Positions 33,459-42,692 of a DNA stretch of 53,533 nt are shown here, piece after piece (the first letter of the stretch is position 1; each line of letters begins with the position of its first letter). Made by a program: the position numbers and the translations under genes. The notes beneath the pieces were generated by a model, which was not told the origin of the DNA, made no database searches, and was given only the letters and a program-made list of their open reading frames with translations. Source of the stretch: UBA1081 sp045636025 (GTDB lineage: Bacteria; Bacillota; Clostridia; Oscillospirales; Acutalibacteraceae); contig JAZTWP010000071.1 in the NCBI GenBank assembly GCA_045636025.1, positions 1-53,533 of the forward strand, written 5' to 3'.

Positions 33459-34976
33459 ATGAAAAAAAGTTTAAGATTTGCGGCATTATTTATGGTTGCA
33501 GTAATGATGTTCACACTTGCTGCATGCGGAAAAGATGAAGGTAATGCGGATGATGTAATTGCAAACACAGATGCATTCATTGTAAAAGATAAAGATGCAG
33601 TTGAACTCGGCACTCCCGAAAAGAAGCTTGATGCAGCTTCAGTTTACAGCAAGATTACTTATAACGAAAAAATGTTCCAGGGTAATTACTCAATAATCGG
33701 CATTTCAGGTTCAACTAATGATGAAGAAGCTCTTGCAGAATATATTGATTCTGTCGGATATGTTGATTATAAGTCAGATTATGCAGAGCAGAGAACAGCA
33801 ATGCCTTTCAGCATTGAGGCAGGTGACCGCACTTTAAGTCATGTTATTTCAAGTGATAAGTCACACAACTGGATGCGTCTGAGCTTTTTCACAGAAAAAG
33901 ACGGTCTTCTCAATGTTACCTGTGCTTACACAGTAGAAGGCAATACTCTCAAGGCAACTCCCATTAAAGATTATAAGTATGATGATGCAACAGAAACTTT
34001 TTCATATGGTCTCACAGACATAGTGCTTGAATACGAATTCGAATTCAAGGGCTTTGAACTTACTCTCAAGAGTGGTGACAAGAGTGTTACATTGAACAGC
34101 AATCTTGACGCTTACAAAAAAGACGTTTATTTCTGTGTTAATTCAATGTATCTTTCAGAAGGCTCAGCTTGTCCCGAAAATATTGATGAAATCAGAGCTC
34201 GTTATGACGGTGAAGACGAAACACAGTTCAACGTAACCAATGTTGACGGTGAAACAGCTTACAACGGTATCGGTCAGTTTGAAACCAACGGTCTTTTCAC
34301 TTTCACAGCTCCCTGGAAAGACGGCACAAAGACATATCAGTACGTTTATTTCTACTGCGGATTTGACGGTATCATTCTTGCGGACGAAAATGATGTTTAC
34401 TACTTCAACGACACTTACGGGGACAGAAACTGGTCAAAGATCGGTGACTACCTTGTTGAAGAACAGGCAGAAGAACTTGAAACTATTTCGGAAGAGAAAA
34501 TGACAGAAATCGTTGAAAAGAAAGATAATCTTCTCGGTGACCTTGTTTCTGCATTCGAAACAGCAGGTGTAAATGTAACAGTCAACACAGAAACAGGCGA
34601 AATGGCAATGGATTCATCAGTCCTTTTCGGTGGTGACTCAGATGTTCTTACAGATGACGGTAAAGCTGTGCTTGATAAGTTTGTAACAGCTTACACATCA
34701 GTTATCAATAACGAAAAATACAACGGCTTTGTTTCAAAGACAATGGTTGAGGGACACGTTGCTCCCGTTACAGGTGATACTTATGAAGACGGTCTTCCCC
34801 TTTCAGAAAGCAGAGCAAACAATGTTAAAGATTATTGCGTAACAGCAGGTCTTTCAGCAGATTTTCTCCAGTCTGTTGCTTATTCAAACAGCAGACCCGT
34901 TAAAGATGCAGACGGCAATGTTGATATGGCAGCATCACGTCGTGTATCATTCAGATTTATGATTAACCTCGGTTGA
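33459..34976 (+). CDS. Lipoprotein with OmpA/MotB-like C-terminal domain
   Basis: The product has 505 residues. The signal peptide ends in a lipobox (TLAAC, C23), so the mature protein is lipid-anchored on the outer face of the membrane. Residues about 40-370 form a beta-rich region of unknown family. The last 125 residues read as an OmpA/MotB-type peptidoglycan-binding domain: SSVLFGGDSDVLTDDGKAVL, VEGHVAPV, LSESRANNVKDYC, and ASRRVSFRF. It could tie membrane and wall together. Its place between mutS and mutL (18 bases after mutS) is unexpected and has no obvious functional link. Ribosome site AAGGGTGAT lies before the ATG. Confidence 0.85.
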   Translation: MKKSLRFAALFMVAVMMFTLAACGKDEGNADDVIANTDAFIVKDKDAVELGTPEKKLDAASVYSKITYNEKMFQGNYSIIGISGSTNDEEALAEYIDSVGYVDYKSDYAEQRTAMPFSIEAGDRTLSHVISSDKSHNWMRLSFFTEKDGLLNVTCAYTVEGNTLKATPIKDYKYDDATETFSYGLTDIVLEYEFEFKGFELTLKSGDKSVTLNSNLDAYKKDVYFCVNSMYLSEGSACPENIDEIRARYDGEDETQFNVTNVDGETAYNGIGQFETNGLFTFTAPWKDGTKTYQYVYFYCGFDGIILADENDVYYFNDTYGDRNWSKIGDYLVEEQAEELETISEEKMTEIVEKKDNLLGDLVSAFETAGVNVTVNTETGEMAMDSSVLFGGDSDVLTDDGKAVLDKFVTAYTSVINNEKYNGFVSKTMVEGHVAPVTGDTYEDGLPLSESRANNVKDYCVTAGLSADFLQSVAYSNSRPVKDADGNVDMAASRRVSFRFMINLG

Positions 34977-35013
34977 TAAAACCGTAAAACGATAAAGAAA
35001 GAAGGTGTTTTCA

Positions 35014-36990
35014 TTGCCTAAAATTAATATACTTCCAAAGTCATTGGCTTGTCTTATTGCTGCGGGTGAGGTGGTGGAAAGACCTTCCAGCGTCGTCAAG
35101 GAGCTTATGGAAAACTCCATTGACGCAGGTGCCACAAAAATCACCGTTGAAATCAAAAACGGCGGTGTCAGATATATCCGTATCACAGATAACGGTTGCG
35201 GTATCGCAAGGGAAGATGTAAGGGCGGCTTTCATCAGTCACGCCACAAGTAAAATCAGTGTGCAGGAAGACCTTGATGCAATTTTCACTCTCGGCTTCAG
35301 AGGTGAAGCTCTCGCTTCCGTTGCGGCAGTTGCTCACATTGAAATGCTCACAAAAACTTCTTCTGACGAAATCGGTACAAGATACTGTATTTCAGGCGGT
35401 GAAGAAAAAGAGCTTTGCGATGCAGGTTGTCCCGACGGCACAACAATAATGATCCGTGACCTTTTTTATAACACCCCTGCAAGAATGAAATTCCTTAAAA
35501 AGGATATGACAGAGGGCAGTTATGTTTCTGATGTGGCAGCAAAAATCGCACTTTCACACCCCGAAATCAGCATAACACTCATTAAGGATAACAGACGTAC
35601 AATGTTTACTCCCGGTGACGGCAGACTTATGACTGTTATAAATGAAGTTTACGGCAGAGATTTCGGCTCAACACTCATTGAGTGTGAGGGCAGTGCAGAC
35701 GGTGTTGCGGTGAAAGGTTTTATTTCAAAACCCGTTCATTCAAGACCAAACAGAACAATGCAGCATCTTTTTGTAAACGGACGTTATGTAAAACTTCCCG
35801 TTGCTGCATCAGCACTTGACAATGCATACAAAAATCAGATAATGGTTGGCAAATATCCTGCCTGCGTGCTTTTCCTTGAGGTGAATCCCTCAATGGTTGA
35901 TGTCAATGTGCACCCTGCAAAAACTCAGGTCCGTTTTGCAACGGAAAAACCTGTTTACGATGCAATTTACTTTTCGGCTGTGTCATCACTTCAGCGTGGT
36001 GACACTCCCGTGCAGATAAAAACTCAGGTCAGAAGGGACGACAGACTGTTTGTTCCCAAAACTGAAATAAAACAGACAGAAATGCCTGTGCAGACAGAAA
36101 AAATCTCGCTTTCAATTGATACAGAGGCTCCGAAAAAAACGGTTCCTCCCGTTGAAACGCTTTATAAAAACGTAAAACCGGAAATAAAGCCGGAATTCAG
36201 AAAGCCTGCTCCCGTTTTAAGAGAATCAAGCAAACCTGCTTTCTCTTTTGAAGACGAGGAAGATGTTCTTTCAATGTGCAGACCGCAACCTGCTGTTCAG
36301 CCTGTGCAGAAAGAAGAATCCGTGGTTGTTGAACCCGTGAAAATTCAGGAGATTACTGAAATTCAGGTTGCAGAGGAAATTGTCTCTGAGCCTGAAAAAG
36401 CAGTAGAAGTGAAACCCGTGCCCGAATTCAGGGTGCTGGGTGAAGCATTTTCAACTTATATACTTGTTCAGACGAAAAACGAGCTGCTTTTTGTTGATAA
36501 ACACGCAGCTCACGAAAGAATAATTTTCAACTCACTGAAAAAACAGAACAGACAGATTTATTCTCAGATTCTTATGATGCCCGTTATGGTGACACTGAGC
36601 ACCGCAGAGTATGAAGCAGTTGTTGAAAATCTTGATCTGTTTGCAAAATCGGGATTTGCAGTTGATGATTTCGGAGACGGAACGGTGCGTGTTACCGAAT
36701 GTCCCACAGAGCTTGCAGATTGCGATGTAGGGGAGCTTGTGGCTGAAATTGCGGACAAGCTTTCGGCAAATACAAAAAATCCCGAGCCTGAAAAGCTTGA
36801 GTGGCTTTATCATTCAACAGCTTGCAGGGCCGCGGTAAAGGCAGGAGATAATATTTCTCTTCCCGAAATGCAGGAGCTTGTCAAACGTGTGCTGACAGAC
36901 GATGAAGTCCGTTATTGCCCTCACGGCAGACCGGTTATGTTCTCAATGTCAGAATATGAAATCAAAAAGCTCTTCGGGAGAAACGGCTGA
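35014..36990 (+). CDS. mutL: DNA mismatch repair protein MutL
   Basis: A protein of 658 residues that couples MutS to strand removal. The GHKL ATPase half shows IAAGEVVERP, KELMENSIDAGA, DNGCGI and LGFRGEALAS. A Pro/Glu/Lys-rich linker (about 340-470) leads to the C-terminal dimerisation/endonuclease domain. There the metal site DQHA-x2-E-x4-E appears as DKHAAHERIIFN, so the final Glu is Asn. ACRAAVKAG and CPHGRP are retained. The start is TTG at 35014, 8 bases after GAAGG; the GTG at 35005 overlaps that site. The miaA start overlaps the stop by one base (TGATG). Confidence 0.96.
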   Translation: MPKINILPKSLACLIAAGEVVERPSSVVKELMENSIDAGATKITVEIKNGGVRYIRITDNGCGIAREDVRAAFISHATSKISVQEDLDAIFTLGFRGEALASVAAVAHIEMLTKTSSDEIGTRYCISGGEEKELCDAGCPDGTTIMIRDLFYNTPARMKFLKKDMTEGSYVSDVAAKIALSHPEISITLIKDNRRTMFTPGDGRLMTVINEVYGRDFGSTLIECEGSADGVAVKGFISKPVHSRPNRTMQHLFVNGRYVKLPVAASALDNAYKNQIMVGKYPACVLFLEVNPSMVDVNVHPAKTQVRFATEKPVYDAIYFSAVSSLQRGDTPVQIKTQVRRDDRLFVPKTEIKQTEMPVQTEKISLSIDTEAPKKTVPPVETLYKNVKPEIKPEFRKPAPVLRESSKPAFSFEDEEDVLSMCRPQPAVQPVQKEESVVVEPVKIQEITEIQVAEEIVSEPEKAVEVKPVPEFRVLGEAFSTYILVQTKNELLFVDKHAAHERIIFNSLKKQNRQIYSQILMMPVMVTLSTAEYEAVVENLDLFAKSGFAVDDFGDGTVRVTECPTELADCDVGELVAEIADKLSANTKNPEPEKLEWLYHSTACRAAVKAGDNISLPEMQELVKRVLTDDEVRYCPHGRPVMFSMSEYEIKKLFGRNG

Positions 36991-37922
36991 TGAAAAAGAC
37001 AAAGGTTATTGCGGTGGTAGGTGCCACAGCATCAGGAAAAACATCACTTGCCGTTGAAATTGCAAAGGCTGTCGGCGGTGAAGTAATTTCTGCCGACTCT
37101 ATGCAGATTTACAAAGGTATGACCATTGCAACAGCTCAGCCATCTGAGGAAGAAAAGCAAGGTATACCTCATCACCTTATTGCATTCATTGACCCTTGTG
37201 AAACTTATTCGGTTGCACAGTATGTGGAGGATGCAAAAAAGAGTATTGAAAAAATAGTCAGTAACGGAAAAATTCCCGTTATCGCAGGCGGAACAGGACT
37301 TTATATTGATTCTCTTCTCGGCGGAATCGATTTCGGTGAAGTTCCGGATAACAGCGAAATGCGTCAGAAACTTAAAGAGAGACTTGAGCGGGAAGGCGCA
37401 GAAAAACTGCTTAGTGAACTCAGAAGTGTTGACCCCGAAACAGCAGAAACTCTTCACGTGAATAACACGGGCAGAATTATGAGAGCTCTTGAGGTTTATT
37501 ACCTCACGGGCGAAACAATTGCCCAGCAGAAAAGAAAATCAAGAGAAAAAGGTTCGGATTATGAAAGTCTGTATATCTATATTGATTATTCAGACAGACA
37601 GACGCTTTACAACAGAATTGAAAAGCGTGTTGATATAATGGTAAGCGAAGGTCTTCTTGAGGAGGCAGAACACTTCATTTCTCTTGGTGAAGAAACAACT
37701 TCAAAACAGGCAATCGGCTACAAAGAGTTGAAACCCTATTTCAGAAACGAATGCTCACTTGAAGAGGCACTTGATAATCTGAAAAAAGAAACACGACATT
37801 ACGCAAAGCGTCAGATGACCTGGTTCAGACGCAATGAAGATAAATTTACCGTGTGCCCCGATACGGATGCGGATTTTGTTGAAACCGCAATAAACAGGGC
37901 AAAAGAATTTCTCAAGGGATGA
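36990..37922 (+). CDS. miaA: tRNA dimethylallyltransferase
   Basis: The enzyme has 310 residues, the normal length. It transfers a dimethylallyl group from DMAPP to A37 of tRNAs that read UNN codons, making the substrate for MiaB. The P-loop is GATASGKT (11-18). Other family blocks are ISADSMQIYKGM, IPHHLI, VIAGGTGLYIDSLL, and QKRKSREKGSDY in the tRNA-binding region. The C-terminal part includes QAIGYKEL and KRQMTWFR. Its ATG overlaps the mutL stop (TGATG), and its stop overlaps the ribosome site region of the next gene. Gene order mutL-miaA is common in Firmicutes. Confidence 0.97.
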   Translation: MKKTKVIAVVGATASGKTSLAVEIAKAVGGEVISADSMQIYKGMTIATAQPSEEEKQGIPHHLIAFIDPCETYSVAQYVEDAKKSIEKIVSNGKIPVIAGGTGLYIDSLLGGIDFGEVPDNSEMRQKLKERLEREGAEKLLSELRSVDPETAETLHVNNTGRIMRALEVYYLTGETIAQQKRKSREKGSDYESLYIYIDYSDRQTLYNRIEKRVDIMVSEGLLEEAEHFISLGEETTSKQAIGYKELKPYFRNECSLEEALDNLKKETRHYAKRQMTWFRRNEDKFTVCPDTDADFVETAINRAKEFLKG

Positions 37923-37927
37923 TAGAT

Positions 37928-39262
37928 TTGGAAAAGGAGAAAAAAGCTAAACGTCTGTCGGCTGATGATACGGATGCTTCAATAAGAGATGCAAAAAAAA
38001 TTGAAAAAGACGGCAGAAGACTCAGTGCACCTGCTATTGTTTTTCTGACCCTTGCATCTGTCTTTCTTGCAGCATTCCTCGGTTATCACGGATATATGTT
38101 TGTAAAAAGCAATGATATAAAAACAGAAGTTGCTTTTCCCGATACGGCAGAAGTCTGCCTTAATGTGAAAATGTTTGTTGTCAGGGATGAGAAAATTCTC
38201 ACTTCCGCAGGCGGAACAAACGTTGTTTCAGCAGTAAAGGACGGTACAAGAGTCGGTGTGAATGATACTGTTGCATATTCTTTTGCAGACAGCACATCGG
38301 CAGGAAATGTTCTCCGTATGAACGAAATAAAAGATTTGCTGGAGTATTACAACGGTCTTAACAAAGAATCAACTCACGTTGTAAATGATACGGCATTGCT
38401 TGATGAAAGAATTATGGCGGATCTTAACGACTTCTCTGCAATGGTGACTTCGGGTGATTTTTCAAACCTTTCAGCAGAGCAGACAGAAATGCGTGATGCT
38501 ATAACATCAAAGCAGACCGCAACAGGTGTCAAGCTCGATTTGTCTTCCACCATAGAAGCTCTTAATCGTGAGTACACACAGCTTTCATCCTCAACTTCAG
38601 GTTACAGCGAAATCAGATCAGATGGTACAGGATATTATATATCAGGTACAGACGGCTGTGAGAACACTCTTGATTATGATTTATATGAAGAGTGGTCAGT
38701 TCAGGATGTTGAAAATGCCATTGCAAGCATTCCTGAGGAAGGTGCAGGCAGCAGACTTGTTCACGGTTATTACTGGTATATGACCTGCCTTATTGAACGA
38801 GATAATATGAGTCTTGTGAAAGAGGGTTCATATTATATGATTTCTTTCCCTGATGCAGCAATTGATGCAGTAAGAACAGAGCTTGTTTCTCTCAGATATG
38901 ATGACAAGGCAGAAAAGGCTGTTGCTGTTTTCAGATGTCTTATTATGAACGAAGAACTTGCTTCTCTCAGATGTGAAAATGCAAGAATTTCCGTTAAACA
39001 GTATTCGGGCTTCCGTGTGAAGAATTCGGCTGTCAGAGGTAATGAAAGCAATGAACTCGGCGTTTATATCGTAAGAGGTTCAAAAATGCTTTTCAGAAAA
39101 GTCAATGTGTTGTACACGGCTGATGAATACTGTATCGTTGAAAATGCATTGGAAAATGACATTCTTACTCAGGAAGGTCTTGCTGATGATTATATCAGCA
39201 GATATGATGAGTATATTGTCGAGGGACGTGATTTGTCCCACGGCAAAATCATAGATTCCTGA
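37928..39262 (+). CDS. HlyD-like membrane-fusion-type protein of the division operon
   Basis: The product has 444 residues. A charged cytoplasmic N-terminus of about 35 residues precedes one transmembrane helix (about 42-62) and an extracellular part. That part starts with a lipoyl/HlyD-like beta segment (SAVKDGTRVGVNDTVAYSF), has a helical hairpin in the middle and returns to beta structure. HlyD-like proteins of this kind commonly precede yggS-sepF-divIVA in Clostridia; the role there is unknown to me. I prefer TTG at 37928 because AAGGG (37914-37918) lies 9 bases upstream, whereas the ATG at 37919 touches it directly. Either way it is coupled to miaA. Confidence 0.75.
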   Translation: MEKEKKAKRLSADDTDASIRDAKKIEKDGRRLSAPAIVFLTLASVFLAAFLGYHGYMFVKSNDIKTEVAFPDTAEVCLNVKMFVVRDEKILTSAGGTNVVSAVKDGTRVGVNDTVAYSFADSTSAGNVLRMNEIKDLLEYYNGLNKESTHVVNDTALLDERIMADLNDFSAMVTSGDFSNLSAEQTEMRDAITSKQTATGVKLDLSSTIEALNREYTQLSSSTSGYSEIRSDGTGYYISGTDGCENTLDYDLYEEWSVQDVENAIASIPEEGAGSRLVHGYYWYMTCLIERDNMSLVKEGSYYMISFPDAAIDAVRTELVSLRYDDKAEKAVAVFRCLIMNEELASLRCENARISVKQYSGFRVKNSAVRGNESNELGVYIVRGSKMLFRKVNVLYTADEYCIVENALENDILTQEGLADDYISRYDEYIVEGRDLSHGKIIDS

Positions 39263-39279
39263 CGGAAGGGGGAGTTATT

Positions 39280-39990
39280 GTGGAAAACAGATTTTCAGAT
39301 ATTCAGGAAAATGTAAAATTTATAAGAAATAAAATAAATGAAGCAGCAGTAAAAAGCGGACGCAATGAAAATGATGTACGTTTTATGGCTGTTACAAAAA
39401 CAGTTGACCCTGTATTTATCAACCACGCCATAGATTGCGGAATCGACCTCATCGGTGAGAACAAAGTTCAGGAGTTCCTTTCAAAAAAAGATGCTCTCAA
39501 ACTTGAAAATGTTGAAAAACATCTTATCGGTCATCTTCAGTCAAACAAGGTGCGGAAAATCATCACAGAGGTTGACCTTATCCAGTCTGTGGACAGCGTA
39601 AGTCTTGCCCGTGAAATTGAGCGTCAGGCTGAAAAGAACAATATGACAGCAAATATTCTTGTTGAAATAAACGTAGGCGGTGAAGAGAGTAAAACTGGCC
39701 TTGAAAAAAATCTTCTCTGTGAAACAATTGCAGAGATTGCTGAAATGCCGCACATCAATATCAAAGGTCTTATGACAATTCCGCCTATTTGCGAAAATAA
39801 TGCAGAATTGAGAAAATTTTTTGATGAAATGTATAAACTGTTTATTGACATAGCTGCTCAAAACAGAGATAATGTAAATATGGACATCCTTTCAATGGGT
39901 ATGTCAGGCGATTACGAAGAAGCAATTCTTTGCGGTTCAAATCTTGTAAGAGTCGGCTCCGCTATTTTCGGGCCGAGAATATATAAATAA
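39280..39990 (+). CDS. yggS: YggS/PLPBP family pyridoxal phosphate-binding protein
   Basis: A cytoplasmic protein of 236 residues with the fold of the N-terminal domain of alanine racemase. It carries PLP but has no known catalysis and keeps PLP levels in balance. Family blocks: FMAVTKTV with the PLP lysine, LIGENKVQEF, HLIGHLQSNKVRKI, IQSVDS, LVEINVGGEESKTGL, GLMTIPP, LSMGMSGDYEEAI and RVGSAIFG. The start is GTG at 39280, with AAGGGGGAG five bases upstream. It sits ahead of sepF, as in many Gram-positive division clusters (ylmE-ylmF in Bacillus). Confidence 0.96.
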   Translation: MENRFSDIQENVKFIRNKINEAAVKSGRNENDVRFMAVTKTVDPVFINHAIDCGIDLIGENKVQEFLSKKDALKLENVEKHLIGHLQSNKVRKIITEVDLIQSVDSVSLAREIERQAEKNNMTANILVEINVGGEESKTGLEKNLLCETIAEIAEMPHINIKGLMTIPPICENNAELRKFFDEMYKLFIDIAAQNRDNVNMDILSMGMSGDYEEAILCGSNLVRVGSAIFGPRIYK

Positions 39991-40013
39991 AATGAAAGTG
40001 AGGATAATGTCAG

Positions 40014-40556
40014 ATGGGAATTTGGGATAAAATCAAAAGTTATGTGGATGTACCGGAACCGGATTATGATGAAGATGATGAAATGACAGAGGAAGAGGAT
40101 GAAGTAATGGAAGAAGAAGTAAAAACTGCAAAGCGCAGAATTGAAACTCCTAAAAAACAGGCTTCTCCTGTGAAAGAGGAATTCAGTTTTGCAACATTTG
40201 AAAGACCTGCGCCTCAGCGTCCTGCTTACAAAAGCACAGTCGGTCATTCAAGTAAGGTTGTTGATATACATACAACAGCAAAACTTCAGGTGGTTCTTAC
40301 AAAACCTGAAAAATTCTCCGATGCAAGAGAAATCGCAGATAATCTCAACGAAAAGAGAACTATCGTTCTCAATCTTGAATCCACCAATAAGGATGAGGCA
40401 TTAAGACTGCTTGACTTCCTCAGCGGTGTCGCTTATGCAAACGACGGCGAAATCAAAAAAATTGCAAAAAGCACATTTATTATCACTCCCTATAACGTTG
40501 ACGTAATGGGAGACCTGCTTTATGAACTTGAAAACAACGGCGTATATTTTGTATAA
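40014..40556 (+). CDS. sepF: Cell division protein SepF
   Basis: The product has 180 residues. SepF binds the FtsZ C-terminus and the membrane and helps align the Z-ring. The N-terminal MGIWDKIKSYVD is the expected amphipathic membrane helix. A long acidic/basic linker (about 13-85) follows, then the SepF core: PEKFSDAREIADNLNEKRTI, LNLESTNKDEALRLLDFLSG, and STFIITPYNVDVMGDL. The start ATG is fixed by this helix; a GTGAGG site lies 11 bases upstream, a long but workable spacing. Located between yggS and divIVA, as usual. Confidence 0.96.
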   Translation: MGIWDKIKSYVDVPEPDYDEDDEMTEEEDEVMEEEVKTAKRRIETPKKQASPVKEEFSFATFERPAPQRPAYKSTVGHSSKVVDIHTTAKLQVVLTKPEKFSDAREIADNLNEKRTIVLNLESTNKDEALRLLDFLSGVAYANDGEIKKIAKSTFIITPYNVDVMGDLLYELENNGVYFV

Positions 40557-40586
40557 AGAGAAAAAGAGAACGGATGGTAAAAGAAA

Positions 40587-42692
40587 ATGACTGCTGATGA
40601 AATCAGAAAATACAGTTTTGAAGCTCTTCCCGAAGGCGGCTATTCTCAGGAAAGCGTAAAGGCTTTTGCAGAGCAGACTGCAAAATCATATGAAGAGCTT
40701 TTTGAAGAAAATAAGGAAATCGTAAGAAGACTTACTATTTTTGCAAAGAAACTCGATGAATACAAGCGTAACGAAAGTTATATGACAGAAACTCTTCTTA
40801 CAGCTCAGAAGACAGCTGCTCAGACTATCGCAGGCGCTGAATCTGTTGTTGCAAAGATGATTGAAGCTGCAAAGAATGAAGGTAAGAAAATCATCAACGA
40901 TGCAAGAGAGCGTTCAAACGAAATCTATGTTGACAGAGATAAAATCATCTCCGAAGCAGAAGAAAAGGCAAAGGCTCTTACAGAAAAGGCAGAAAGTGCT
41001 CTTGCAGATGCAACAGCTGTTGCTGAAAAAGAAGCTCAGGTTATTCTTGATAACGCAAATGCACAGGCTAAGGCTACTGTTGATGGTGCTAAGGCAGGTA
41101 TTCAGCATACAATTGATGAAATCAATGAAAATGCTGATACAGTTATCAATGAAGCAAACGAAACTGCTGAAAATCTTGTAAAAGAGGCTCAGGCTACAGC
41201 AGATACACTTGTAAGTGAAGCAAAATCTTCCGCAGAAGCAATGGTTGCTGAAGCTCAGGCTACTGCAGATGCACTTGTGAATGAAGCTAACGAAATTGCT
41301 GATAAAGTTGTTGCTGAATCAGTCGGTAAAGCTCAGGCTGTTGTTGACGGTCTTATTGCTGATGCAAACAAGGCTAAAGACGAGTCAGAAAAGCTCAGAG
41401 CAGAAGCTTTTGAAATGAAAAAAGAAGCTGTTCTTTATAAAGAAGAAAAAGAAAAGACAGCAGATGAATATAAGGCAGAGCAGGAAAAGCTTGCAGATTT
41501 TTACAGAACAGAACAGATCAGAATGGCAACAGAAAATGCTGCTGCAATCAGACTCGAAGCTGAAACATTTGCTCACAGCGTAACAACAAAGGCAAAGTCA
41601 GCTGCTGCAGGTATTCTTCTCAAGGCTCAGACAGACGTTAACAGACTCAACGGCGAACTTCACGCAAATCTTGATTCTGTAAATGCTGCTGTTGAAGCTG
41701 CAGTTGAAAGATACAATGCAATCAAGGCTGCATCAGATGACCTTTATGCAAAGCTCACTGCAGTTGTTGAAAGCGCAGTAACACCTGACAGCACTCTTCT
41801 TGAAGCAGATGAAACAGTATTTGTTTCTGATACTCAGGAGCTTAATGATGCTGTTGTTGCTGAAGATATAGACAAGATTCTTCTTTGCTTCGGTATCAAT
41901 TCAGAAGAAATGCTCAAGGCAACAGAACAGATTATTGCTGAAGAAGCAGAAAGAATAAATGCAGAAGCTGAAGCTAAGGCACAGGCAGAAGCTGAAGCAA
42001 TAAAGGCTGCTGAAGAGGCAGCAAAGGCTGCAGAAGAAGCTGTTGAAGAAGTAATCGAAGAAGAAATTGAAGAAGTTCAGGAAGTAATTATTGAGGTTGA
42101 AGCTGAAGAAGCAGCAGAAACTGAAGAAGTTATTGAAGAAGAGACTGCAGAAACTGTTGAAGAAACAGCAGAAGAGATTGTTGAATCAGAAGCAGAAGAG
42201 GTTACAGAAGAAGTTGCCGAGGCAGAAGAAGTTGCTGAGGAAACTGCAGAAGAAGTTGAAGCTCCCGCTGAAGAAGAAATCAAGGAAGAAGAATTCTCAG
42301 ATTTTGAATTTGATTTTGATTTTGACGATGCAGAAGAAATTCCTGAAATCGAAGCACCCGTTCAGCAGGCAGAACAGGCTCCTGTTTCAGCAAATGAAGC
42401 AGAAGACGATCTTTTTGATGATGACTGGGGTATGATTGACGGCTCAGAAGATGATGATGTGAAGGAATTTGTTCCCGAAATCCCTGCAGACAGCGAAACA
42501 AAAGTCTTCTCAATTGATGACGGTTTTGATGATATTGACCTTTCTGATCCCGTTTTTGCAAAAGATCATGATTCAGACGGTGAATTCGAGATCGATTTCA
42601 GTATGTTTGAAATAGACGAGGAGAAACAGCAGGCAAGAAGAGCTGAAAGAGCTGAAAACAACTCCCGTAAAAAGAAGAAAAAGAAAAGATAA
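40587..42692 (+). CDS. divIVA: Very long DivIVA-family protein
   Basis: At 701 residues this is several times the length of Bacillus DivIVA (about 160). The N-terminus carries the DivIVA lipid-binding/coiled-coil start (SFEALPEGGYSQESVKAFAE then SYEELFEENKEIVRRL). Residues about 75-400 are a continuous coiled coil with 11-residue periodic units such as EAQATADTLVSEAKSSAEAM. Residues about 440-590 form an extremely Glu-rich stretch. Next come an aromatic-acidic patch (SDFEFDFDFDDAEEIPEIE) and a basic end (RKKKKKKR). DivIVA marks curved membrane at poles and septa. It follows sepF by 30 bases; its stop overlaps the lspA start (TAATG). Confidence 0.88.
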   Translation: MTADEIRKYSFEALPEGGYSQESVKAFAEQTAKSYEELFEENKEIVRRLTIFAKKLDEYKRNESYMTETLLTAQKTAAQTIAGAESVVAKMIEAAKNEGKKIINDARERSNEIYVDRDKIISEAEEKAKALTEKAESALADATAVAEKEAQVILDNANAQAKATVDGAKAGIQHTIDEINENADTVINEANETAENLVKEAQATADTLVSEAKSSAEAMVAEAQATADALVNEANEIADKVVAESVGKAQAVVDGLIADANKAKDESEKLRAEAFEMKKEAVLYKEEKEKTADEYKAEQEKLADFYRTEQIRMATENAAAIRLEAETFAHSVTTKAKSAAAGILLKAQTDVNRLNGELHANLDSVNAAVEAAVERYNAIKAASDDLYAKLTAVVESAVTPDSTLLEADETVFVSDTQELNDAVVAEDIDKILLCFGINSEEMLKATEQIIAEEAERINAEAEAKAQAEAEAIKAAEEAAKAAEEAVEEVIEEEIEEVQEVIIEVEAEEAAETEEVIEEETAETVEETAEEIVESEAEEVTEEVAEAEEVAEETAEEVEAPAEEEIKEEEFSDFEFDFDFDDAEEIPEIEAPVQQAEQAPVSANEAEDDLFDDDWGMIDGSEDDDVKEFVPEIPADSETKVFSIDDGFDDIDLSDPVFAKDHDSDGEFEIDFSMFEIDEEKQQARRAERAENNSRKKKKKKR

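Noticed and set aside
42077..42435. Ser-rich and Lys-rich frames within the Glu-rich part of divIVA
   Set aside because: They are shadows of GAA/GCA/GTT codons in the coding frame, which continues through the region without interruption.
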